Assembly: GCA_963920575.1 (NCBI GenBank)
Contig: OY986963.1
Location: 7,292,896 to 7,356,895 of the forward strand
Length of the DNA: 64,000 nucleotides
From: Narthecium ossifragum
Lineage: Eukaryota; Streptophyta; Magnoliopsida; Dioscoreales; Nartheciaceae
Reading direction: 5' to 3'
Shown here: positions 1 to 12,600 of the stretch, one piece after another
Layout of the letters: every line of letters starts with the position of its first letter
Numbering within the stretch: position 1 is the stretch's first letter
Made by a program: the position numbers and the translations under genes
Notes under the pieces: generated by a model
The model's database searches: none
Told to the model about the DNA's origin: nothing
What the model saw: the letters and a program-made list of their open reading frames with translations, nothing else

Positions 1-117
1 GTTGATGCTTTGCTTATGTGGTGACTTCCATCTCATGCAGAATACATGCACCCGTTGCAGACGCCGCAAGCAGCAGCAGCGATCTAACCGGTGAAAATTG
101 GAAAATGATTTGCATAC

Positions 118-460
118 ATACATCACACATCGCTTCAATCAATAGATGCCTATCGATTAAAGCACCTAATCCATCGGTAAAACACTACCGATGGATTACG
201 TGAATCAATTGATAGACATCTACCGATTAGATGATTCATACATTTAATTGATAGACCTCTACCAATTGAATCAACTAATCAATCGGTAGTTCCACCGATG
301 GATTAGTTGATTCAATCTACCGATGGATTAGTTGATTCAATCGGATTAATTGATTCAATCGGTAAACCGATGAATTAGTTGATTCAATCAATAAACCGAT
401 GGATTAGTTGATTCAATCGGTGGACTTCTACCGATTGAATGAACCCGATCGGTGAACCGT
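118..460. repeat. ATCGGTAG/CTACCGAT short-motif array, copy 1
   Basis: The stretch is built from many copies of the words ATCGGT, ACCGAT and GATTAGTTGATTCAATC in both orientations, so it can fold into several small hairpins. It lies just beyond the 3' end of the MLH3 gene. The same vocabulary recurs at 17.69-18.17 kb and 56.3-56.5 kb. At 56.3 kb the left edge also matches (ACATCGCTTCAATC). It is probably the interior of a non-autonomous repeat element; I do not recognise the family and see no clear target duplication. Confidence 0.7.
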
Positions 461-646
461 GACTCTGAGTTTCTTAAAACAGCTCCACCAACCCCTCCAG
501 CCACAGTAGTAGATTTTCTAGGTTGCACGTAGTGACCAAATACTTTTATTAGGTCTTGCGAAATGAATGGTACCTAAAACATGAACGAACGCCTGAAACA
601 TTACCTAACAATCGAAAGGAGATGCACACCAAGATCATCATCCATT

Positions 647-3600
647 CTAAGACCTCTTCGCAGACGCTAGACGCTGCTGTGCCCGCTTGATGCTGGGTCT
701 TTGCTGGCTAAGCCCATGCCATGTTTCGCTCGAGCTCCCACATTTCATCTCAAGCCTGGCCAACTGCTCATGCAGGGATGGCATGTGGAGCAGAGGGACA
801 GTGGTCGGCCTCCCATGAGCACACTGCAGTAGGAAATTTGTTTAGGGAATGAGAGATTTCTGGGTTTCAGAAAACGGCATTTCAGCAGCTCTCTTCATAG
901 ATTGACGTGCAATAGGAGTTGTGTGTTCTCTGAATCAAAGGTATATTCCACATTCAAGCTCGTTCTAACGAAACTGAAGTTACCTGGAAACAAAGTGATG
1001 TTGCCTTCAACTCTTCGATTATGAGAGAACATTCCGAAGGTAGCAAGGAATCCCCGAACATTATTGCACCTTGATCCAGAAAATAGAATAGAGAACGATC
1101 AGTAGGTAAACAGAAAAACCTACATCGGATTTGAAACCCATAAGAAATTGTCATTTGTAGAAGCTCAATTTTAACTGTTCAACTTTTCAACTAAAGGAAG
1201 GTGAAAAAAAAATAACACCTCTACAAGCTTTGAAGTTGAGAATACGGAGAACAGAAGGTGGCAGAGTTGATGAGCCATCTGTTTCAGCAAGCTGAATTTT
1301 GCAATGCCAACAGGTTAGTAGTATTAATAGAAGATATTCTAGAAATTGGAAGTAATTTCCAGAATCGGGCGCCACTTTGTTTTCCCTTTTACAAAATGAG
1401 GCCACTAGTTCCTGGGTGGCAAACATAACATAAAGTTGACCTGGTTTGTAAAAATAAAAACAATGTAGCCCGATTCTGCAATTGATGAGAACCTAGCACA
1501 CAAATGGGCTTGTAAAGAGAAGAGAGCCATCCTTTAGCATGACGAGCCAAGTTGTGCCATACACACATTACCATGTTACTTTCTGTGGATATGCCACGAG
1601 GACGTCCAAAAGATTAATTAGTATTCAATCTCCTCTAACTTTTTACCAACAAAACAATACCATAGGAATGCACGTGGATATAAATAAGTTAAGAATATCA
1701 AACACTCAGCAGTCGAGAAAATAACAGAAATGAACTATTCTTTATGAATGTTGGCGATAAATGGCATTCACACACCAAAAGCACATAAGAAGAACACGAA
1801 AGAACAACAAAGAGACACGAGATTTAAGTGGTTCGGCAAGATTGCCTACGTCCATGTGGGGTAGAGATCGTCTTCTTTCACTATGAAAAATAGTGGGTTA
1901 CAATCTCTTCTCACAGCCGCTCCAATATGTATCTTAAACCCTAAACCTAGGTTACATGAGACAGAATCCAAGGCATACCAATGCCCAACAATGAAGAAAA
2001 TAACAAACATATTAACTGAAAACAGCCTTCTTCATATAATTTGACTTATAACATATTCAAAATCCGAAAAAGTAACAGAAATAAAAATGGCCATTCTTGA
2101 CTGGGATATAAAGTACACTAAAAAAATCCATGCATCTATAAAGGGAAGCCTTAGAACATCCAAGCTACCTCACAATTGCAAGGTCTTGCAAGTCAGAGCA
2201 CTAAGAATAGAAATCCTGTGATCAATGAGATGTGACAAATTGTGGCAGATAATCCTCTTGCCAGAGTAAAGAAAACAAAAATTATGGATGAAAGGCTTTA
2301 ACAAATTTTTCGTCAATAAATCTGAGTGATCATTAAATTGATCACTAACACTATATGTCACTATCTTATCTATCTTCCTATAGAAACTTTAAATGACAAA
2401 CACCATGAAGAAGAAGAATAGAATAATAAAAAAGAACAAACCATCACAAAGAAAACATTGCTTAAATCATAATCTTGCAGATAACAACCTGTTCAAGAAA
2501 TTCCAAAAGGTCTTTGTCGGTCAAATTGATGCCCAAAATACAAGGCACCTGCACAGACATTTTTTTGGCACGTGAGTTCTATCTGAGCACTAATCAACAA
2601 AGAAACATAATTTTGTTTGATCAACAAAGGAAAGTATGTTAACTTCAACTACAAATGAATTCCATTTCACAAATAATTTTAATACCTACATGTAGAGCTC
2701 GAGAGATTTATAATAATCTCTCTTTAAACAGAATGAAAGTCCATGAATCTCGATTTACACACTTCTTTTTGTAACTTTCACATGATAAACTGAATACGAC
2801 ACTTCATTCAAACACTCTGTGAAAACCATGTAATCCTAACACAATCCATGAGATAGTTATGTGACCCGTTTTGGGATACATGGAGTACAAAAGCAGATCT
2901 GAACAGCAGTGATCTTATCATGTCACTTAAATTCAAAATTTCACCGTACATTTTCTTCAACCATATGCGCAGACATGTCCATATGACTATATTTTCACAA
3001 GCTGCTGTGTTTGACACTCTATGACTATGATAGATACTTCTTCATGAGCGCATGAAAGAATGGCCAGCAACTCAACGGTAGAACCTCTAGTGGGGAAAGA
3101 AGTAAAAATTTCAAGTACCCAATAGGGGGATAATGCCTAGCAACTAAAAGGCAGATGTTTCACATTTGCAGGATTTGCCGACCACCCTCCCACAAGCAGT
3201 TGCTTGACATCTATCAAGGCAGTAAGTCAGGATCAAAAGCCCAACTACCGAAAAAGGGCACTTGGACACTTGATGCATGTGTCCCTTGCCCGAGTAGCAT
3301 TGGCTGGATCATATAGTAACAACAACCATGTACTTAATTTGAAGTTGTTGAGCAATATAAGGGAATGTAACATTGGCTGGATCATATAGTAACAACAACC
3401 ATGTACTTAATTTGAAGTTGTTAAGCAATATAAGGGAATGCAACATATGTGCATTGAAAAAGATGCTATGATAAGGAAGAAGAAGAGAAAGACCTTGGGC
3501 AAACCATGGAATTTTGTTCTGGTCAGCATGGACCGATACATATCGTGCCACTAGGATGTCAGCATGACAAGTCTAGTGTCAGTACATGCCATGCCCACAC

Positions 3601-6600
3601 TGATCATGCTAGTGACGGCACAAAAGTGTGCCAAAAGTACGCTAATTCATGGATCAAACACTCCCAAGTGAGTTGGTAAAACATCTACTATTGGGTTCTG
3701 TTGATCATGGTTCAAGCCCTTACTTTCCCAAACAAAAGGGAAAAGAAGTGAAGTGTCACTATCACCCATGCAAGAACAGAGGATTCTTGGCATAAGCTTA
3801 TAGTTCATTCATATGCATATACAGCACATGAGAATATATTACAAAAGGAATTTACAGGACAGATACTTTAAGTTGCACCCAAGTGCTTGGACACTCATTA
3901 CATGAGGGTTTGACCAATGATATTGCTCATGCAATTCTTTTCTTGAAAGCATAAAAAATGCACTTAGAAGACCTTGCTAGACCTATGCTCCCAAGGAACT
4001 GATAGGGAAGCCACTTAATACCAGAAATTAGAGAACAGCAAATAGCACTTAGACCACATTCAACACATGAACAATGCTGCTCACTAAAACCAATATGCAA
4101 TGAGCGTGACTTAAATAAATAAAATTAAGGAAATACTTAGCATAGTTCGATATATCTCAATCGTAGAGAAGTTGATTTAACAGATGTAAACTATAGAAAA
4201 GCAGCATGTACTTACAGCTACAAGAGTGATCCGCTGTGGCCGTTTATTTAGAAGGTTCATGTCTCTACACATTAAGTAAACAAAATATGGCAATCAAATA
4301 ATAGTCAATCAATTCAAAAAATTAGAAAAACAAGGAACTTCCAAAACATGCAAAACAATGAGTCATCTGATCAAGCATCTTGCTCATCTTTCACCCATGT
4401 AAGGACATCCAACTATTACTCAAGGATCAACCAGAAATTGCCTACTTGCCTTCTAGCCATCAACTATTGGGATCACCAAACACAAATATAAAAACAGAAT
4501 GAATAGACAGAATCAATTCAGGCAAACAGAAGAGCAATGATTTGCGTGCAAACACTTTCAACACAAAGGAAACAAAGCAGTACCAAAAATCCATAAGCAT
4601 GTGATCAGATGATCAACTATCCAAAGACCAAAGACCAAAGACCATCTATCTGAAGATTTTATTTGTGGCTTGCGGATCACCCACTTATGTACAGCTTGAA
4701 ATGAAATCAGAGAGAATAGTTTGTACATCATACAAGATCATCGTGGAGATTTTCAACCTTGAACACGGAGTGATAACCTTCTTGAACAGCTAGCCCTAGT
4801 TTGAGGAGCTCATGTAAAGGGTTTCACAGATAAGACGCCACCAATCAAGAGCCTAGGATACTGATATAGCGACATACATGCATGCACACACAGACACATC
4901 CATAAACATACCTACATGATTGTCTATCAAACCAAGGGCGAATGAATCAATTTTACTTTTGAGTTTGCTTTCTGTCATTATTCAAAAAAAATTATAAATA
5001 TTTCCCTCATTTGCTTCTGCTTACAAGAAAAAATTGGTTGGGTGCTTCTTTACAAGGAGCTCTCTCCTTTATAAGTATGCTACAATTTTATCATAACAGG
5101 CAGCAAATATTCTCTCTGCCCAATCAAATAAGCTTGGAATGTCAGGATTTCAAACAAAAAAAAAAAAAAAATTCTTTACTGCTTATCCAACCCCATAAGC
5201 TTTACCTCTGTGGGCTTACTAATTGTATGCCTATTACAGCCACGGAATGAAATTCGATCATCCATTTTCGTATTTACCAATTACAAGGAAACAATATTAG
5301 TCAGACCACTTGGTAGAGATCTGTTGGAAGGCCTTGTATGATATACGAAAAAATTTTAGGCAGGCACAAGCATCATATTGGTAGCTTTGATTTTAGGACC
5401 ACTTAAAGAAAATTAGGGCTGTCCGAGGGACCAGCATCCCCGGACTCCATGCCATATTCAATACAAGCACATGTAGAACCTCTTTGTGAGTGTCAGACCA
5501 GTGCAAACTTACTTTACAAGCGATTCTGAGCAGTCGCCTTGAAAATCGAAGAGCCAGCCCCAATTCTGAATCTGATCTGTATAATTTTGAAGCAACTGGA
5601 GCCCAACCTCAGGAAGAATCTGATGTTGGTAGGGAATACAAGGAAATGTTCATGAAATTCAGAGAAGCATCCATCAATGAAAGAGCATCAATAAGATGGA
5701 AAACTACCCAAGGCTACTAAATCCTAACATACCAATTCTTGCTCAGGTTCCAAGTAAGTAGTACTTTTTCCTTCACCCAAGAGAACCTGTCTTTCAGAAC
5801 AGCATGAGACATAAGAGAAACACAATATATGTTGTCACTTAAAATTACAATAGAACAAACCTTTTGACGGAGATCTTCCAAACGGATTCGTTCATCAGCA
5901 GCATGCTGCAAAAACCAGAACCAGACAACTTTCAAGTCAGGTTTAATGATATGCAGCTAATTGATAACAATCCCAGGTTATCATACATGTAGAATTTGTA
6001 ATCTATGTTAACATGCAAGTAAATCCCGTGCAGTACTAAATACAAATCTCCATCTTAATTTCAAGGAAAAATCAACTTATTCAATAGCTTGATGAAAGTC
6101 TACAGAAATATTATGACTTGTTTGTGTTGTGCTAAATTTAATCCTTAAGGGCCTTATTCAATACTATAATCTCCATTTTTTTTCTTTGTTTCCTTGTATT
6201 CCCTACCATTTGAAATGGTAGGATATAATATACAGCAAACAAAGAAAAAAAATACCAATATGATCTTTTGGATATCCTTCTATGGGGTCAAAAACATGGT
6301 GCTTTACTTCTCATCTAAGAAACAAAATAATATAGTGGGAGGATAGGACTTCTATGCAACAATCGAACAAAATACCTCCAATCTTTCAATGCTCTCTAAG
6401 TACACAAGATCATCCTTCCAAGTTACACATTGCCCTATGATCACCATTGATTCATATGCAGACAGTATCCATGAACCCTCTTGAAAATAGGATATGAAGA
6501 ATCGGACTATTTGATCACCATTAAATATATGCAAATAGTATCCATCAACCCTCATGAAAATAGGACAGGAAGAATCATACTATTTTTTAGATGCATCTTA

Positions 6601-9600
6601 TGGCCGCACCTTGTCATACTACAGTGAGAATAAGTTACAGAAAATTTCTCCTAATTACCTAAACAACCCTTCAGTTGCTAATTCTTTCAATCTTTGTTTA
6701 ACTGCCTCAAATTAGGTAAAATTAAGTAACAGTTGACACCCTCGCCGAATGAAAGTTATTCAGCTATGCCATCAATAGTACATCTTTACTTTACATGCAC
6801 ATAAACAATAGTCTATTGTTGTCTACTACTATTCTGCAACTAGCAATTTTCTACCATGATCAAAATGAAACTTATGTAAAGGCTTATATCAATATCAAAT
6901 CTGAATAGCAAATCATTGGCGGTGTTTCTCTTTGCAAAGAGAACAGATCCCCATTTAATTATCCTCCTAAGCCACCCACTTGGACATCATAGCAGCCAAC
7001 TTAGTTTAAAATCCATTGATACTTCATAGAATAAATCCAATTACAATGGCCATATGTACCAAAATAGGCTAAATAAAACTCAAAGAAAATGTGAAAAATG
7101 CAAACCTGATCTACAATGACGAGGGTTCCATGAGCCATTACAGGGATGAATTTCTTGTCCAGTTGAAGAAGGACTCTAGGATCCTCAAAGCATTCCTTAC
7201 TGATGAATTCTGGCACCAAAGAACTACCAGCAAGATGCAACAGGCCAGATGAAATGTCAAGTATATCATCTTGGTGTTCAATGTTTTGGTGTCGTATGTT
7301 GACATCCTAACAGCACAAAGCAGAAACGAAATCAGCTTAATAATACCATGCGACACTATAAAAGGTACGATTTACATCATATCGAATGGGGCATGAACCT
7401 CCTTTGACATACTTAACTGTATGCTGTGAGTTGCCACTCCGCCATTTTGCTCCAGTACCTGTAGCATATGCCGCTCCATTTTGTATAAGGTTTCTTCACG
7501 TCAAAATAAAGCAAAATGGTTTAGTACCTTCAACAAAATCTGTGCAGACGCTACTATCATGGCCCTTCTCTTTTCCATCATTATTCTCCAATTCAATTAC
7601 TTTTTTTGTGATTTGTTTTTCACCATTACAGTCCCTGATTCAAAGGATGAGGATGAGGATGAGGATGAGGGAAATGAAGAAGCTAAAAACAGCTTAAGTT
7701 TTTAAACTACCTTAATGGAGAGGAAACCTCATCAAGGGCCATCTCAGTATGTGGCTGTGATGGGTTAGGATGTTTTTCCAGAACATTCAAGAAGTATCTA
7801 TTTCCTGCAATAATAAAATGCATAAAACATACTGAAACAGAAAATATAGTGTACACCATAAACTTTGAGATGTTTTACCACCTGGCAAAGTCTTGCCATC
7901 ATAAGAGACCTCAAGTTCTTTTCCTGCTCCTGTGGTTAGATAGTCATTCAAGATGGAAAACTTGTGCCGTTCCCTGTATATTGGTGGAGCTGAAGAACTT
8001 CTTTCAGATCGTATCTTAGCAACATGTACATGATCTAGGCATCCCAGTTTGTCAGCAATCACCTCATAATTTTGCTCAGGCCTTTTAACACAAAAATCTG
8101 AATGGTCCAAGTCAGAAGAGTCTGAAAATAACCAGCCTGCTTCAGCTATGAACTCACCAGATGAGCAAAGCTTCTCAAAGCTTATCCCATTTGAATTGTA
8201 CCTGCAGCGAATAGTTCTCTTGGGACTAAAGCTGCATCCGAAATCATCTTTGGTTTCTGTAAAGCTCATGGTGGAAAAAATTTTATCTGTCTTTATGATG
8301 TCACGATCTCTATAGTTGTCAGTCTTGAAAAATACCATACTCCCATCTGTTTCATATGCATGTGAATCACAAACTTTCTTCAATGATAAACTAGATATAG
8401 GACGTAGGGAGTTCAAGTACCATTCCATGTCTCTAGGTTCACACTTCGAACCATGAGAAAACTCAGTTTCCTCAGAAAAGCAATCAAGAGGAAAAGGGTT
8501 TGACAAATTGCCTGCTGACAAATCTAACTCTCCAGTCGTCTGGCATTTTCGAAAGACATTGAAGGAGGGTCTATATGCATCATCAGTTTTCTGAAAATTA
8601 GAAGCCTCAAACGCCATATACTCACCACAACAATGACCATCTGCACTGTCTTTACTGTCAAAACGAGGGTAGCACTTCTCTACGCTATCAGAATTAGCTC
8701 CCTCAATACTTTCATGGAAAAATGGTGCCCAGTTCACTGGACCAGCCTCCACAAATGAACTGCTTTGTGTCCCCAATTTGTGGAAACCGCCACGACAGGG
8801 CATTGGAGATGCACCTCCTTGAGCAACAGTTATTATGTTGTGTGGATCACAATTTGCTATATTCAGACTTGGTCCTTGATTAAAGCTTCCTCCATCACCG
8901 CAAAAATTATCTTTGCAAGCCAAACTTACCTTCTCGTACTTCTGATCAGTCTTAACTGTCTGATGACTCAGATTACCCAAGAAATAATCTTTATCCAGAA
9001 AAGAATCAATATCAGGCATTACCGGCTTAGTGCTGCTTTTTACTGAACCAATTTGATCATGCTTTGGACTGAATGAGTTCCAAGTTTCATGAGTTGAACA
9101 TTGAAAACTGTCATTAGTTGGATGAGTATAGTCAGCTTCTCTTTGGCATGGTTTGAGCTCAGGAAATAATTTTCTCTTGTGTCCACTAAGTGAATTCCCC
9201 TGCTCACAATCAACATTGGCTGCTTCTGTTGAGGTCTCAATAGAGTTTGTAACTGGGTGATTCTCCACAGGATTCTGATCATATTTGCAATTGGAATTTC
9301 TTTTGATCATGCCAGAGATGGACCTTCCTGCATATGTTATGGGAGTCAGCAACAAACCTCTCAAAGCATGTACATCTGCATGCAACTGCATATTGAGTGA
9401 TAAGGCCGATCACAGGAGAACCTTTAAGAGGGATATAAACAAGATCAAGGAGCATTCTACTCAGTTGACGTATATGTCGTACACATCGAAATTTTAGTTG
9501 ATGTCAGGTTGATTTCAAGAGAATATTCATTATAGAAAAACAATATTATGAGCTTTTAAGTAGCTATGGCAATACATCGTCAAACCTTCATTCTAAGCTG

Positions 9601-12600
9601 CACATTCTAAAGGCACAGCTTTGTCCTTCAAGACAGTTTTTCCAGCATACAAAATTGGAGGTGATGCAACTCTTACAATGATCACATGCACAGGAAACTA
9701 AACAAAAAGGAGAAGGCTTGACACATTATGTTATCGAGATATTGACCTTGTGGGGACTGAGCAATAAGATCTATCCAAAACTTCCTGATGACCTGCTCAA
9801 CAAAGGACAAAATTGTGGTCCAATCCTGAAATAGACGACAATAAACAATGAAAACGTTGGCAAAAACATGAAAATTGTTCAAAAGAGTTTTACATATGTA
9901 GGATCATCTAAACTTGATGCAGAATGAGACGGAAGCCAAGGAGGCAAAAGAACTCCCCTAACAAACATGCCTGCTATGCGAATGTCAGATAGATGCACCC
10001 ATGATTATCGAAAAGATAGACAATAATGCAATAGACTTAAGAAAGGTAATAACCTTAAATTCCACAATCAACTTTGAGGGCTCAAAAGTCAGATCATAAA
10101 TGGATCGCGGGCAGCAGATGTTAAGCATGTATGCTGGATATCCTTGGCTCCTACGTCTCTTTCCAATGTGAACTTCAGGCTCAACCTCTGAACATTGAAA
10201 GGTAGCTGCCAGATTATTGAGCAAATTATGAACAGGGCCCTTGCAGACAAACCTTGAGTTGATATCTGAACAAGTAAAGGCCACAAGACATCTCTATTTT
10301 GAGATAGGCTGCGATATCAGTAAAAAGGATACATATATATTGAAAAGCCTGCCAACACAAGGCATAATTATATCAGAGCCTCATAAACAAGCATTATGTT
10401 TCTGGTTCTTTTTGCTGAACATTTATACCTTCATAGAGAAAGCATCAAATGGACCAGACAAGTATCCAGAAAGCTTCAGTCTTTGATCAGAAAAGGCAAG
10501 TTCACGCAAGGAACTGGAGACCTTATTCCCGAAACCATCAGACACTAGATGCAAAGGAGATGAGGAAGGAATCGTGTGGAGCAGCTCTTCTTCTCTGAGT
10601 TCAGAGGTAGAATCGTTCAAGTAAATGATCAATCCAGAAGTATTATCAGCTTACATTGATACAGGAAGCTTACCTCTCAACATCAGCGACTTTGAATAAA
10701 ACCCATGGATGAACGAGAGCAGTTCGAAACACACATTTTTTCACTGAATGCAACACACTTTTTGGGCTTTCAGGAGAGCACAGCGAACCAACAAAATACC
10801 ACATAACTATATTTTAGTCAGTTAAGAAAAGCCATGCAAAAACTACTTGACAACAAAGAGCGACATGACCGTGAGGGATTGCACAGCACAAAAACCTTGA
10901 GTGCATGTATTTCCTCCGAACTGGTTGGTTGTAGAATAAATCGCGAACAACAACTGCAAGATACAAAAGCAATTATCACACCAGCTTAAAAGTCAAGGTC
11001 ATGAAAAGGCACAAGAATGCACAAGCATAGTATATTGGTGATGCCACGCCCAGTAGCATTCTGATAATATGCTACGTCGCCTACAATGAGAACTATTTTA
11101 AAGTCAAACTGATGAGGAAATACTAAAGGCGAACAAATTAGCCCACCCCTTTATTAGTGGAACACAGTCACTTGTTGAAGGTAAAAAAGAACACGTTTTG
11201 GATATTGGAAGAAGGGCACAATAGAAAGAAGAAAATAGGAGAAAAATAAAATCTCCCGCCCTTCCTCTCCACTCAACCAACCTCACGCTTTCCATTTTTG
11301 TTTATTCGCTGTATTTTTTATCTTTGCCATCGGATTAGCAAGAGGAGATCAGGTCCATAAGATTAACTTTTTTGGTGATTAATTTCAAACAGAGGCTTAA
11401 GAATTCAACTTCAGATCACCACATAAATCTTTTTTCACAAAAAAGTTTTTGTTTATTCGCTGTATTTTTTATCTTTGCCATCGGATTAGCAAGAGGAGAT
11501 CAGGTCCATAAGATTAACTTTTTTGGTGATTAATTTCAAACAGAGGCTTAAGAATTCAACTTCAGATCACCACATAAATCTTTTTTCACAAAAAGTTAGC
11601 GTTTGGACTTTGTCCCAATAGTCTTTCAGCGAATAGGTCACAAAAATACAGTAAGTATGCCTATGCCTAGTTTCTGAAGATCACATGAAATACCTAACTT
11701 ACGTCGACAAACTTCTTGATCACAAAGAAAGACTTTTGACCCAGGCACTAAATAGATCTTAATGGGAAAGGAAAAGGCAAGAGGTCTCAGAATTCCCTCA
11801 TGCATAACACTAAAGGGTCATTCTATCAACACCGTCCAAATATCTAAGGACACCACTCAATTTTAATTTTTTTCCTAAACTACCCCCATCTCCAGCCTCC
11901 CGATATCTCTCTCTCTCTCTCTCCACCCCACCGTCGACCACCTCCTTTCGCCAGACATCTTCAACCTAAAAAAATTGAGCGGTGTCCTTAGATATTTGGG
12001 AGGTGTAGATAGAACGACCCAACACTAAAAGGCTCATCATGCTGATGTGAATTGAGAAAAATGAAAGCTGCAGAACCAAGTTCAATACTCCAAAAATTAA
12101 CTTCAGACCAAAATCAAAATTACCTGTGGTGCCCACACTTTCCCTTTGGTCATCAATTCCAAGGAATAAACACTTCCATCCCTAAATCTTCAAAAACAAT
12201 TATTAAAAAGAACAGATAATCCCAATCTAGATAAAATAAAATAAAACACATGCCTTAATAATTTTGCAATATGCGTTTGGCTTCCCACGAGCTTTTGTTC
12301 TAACTTCAACCAAAGAAACATCAGAAAGGGAACCCAGTGCCTCTCCTCTGAAACCCAAGCTCTCGATATTGGTTTCCATGTCAGTCAAGGGATTAAGCTT
12401 TGATGTAGCTGTTCAGACAAATCAAATAACTAATTTGCTTCATCTAAAATAAATTTATGCTTCAAACAAAGTAGAACAAACTTATGGTGTAGATAGGTGT
12501 ACAAATACTTGTGTATTGCTAGAAAACAAGAAGTTAAAATTCAGAGTGAATATCTTACAATGCGCACAGGTCCAATAATCTTTATTATACAGAATTCAAT

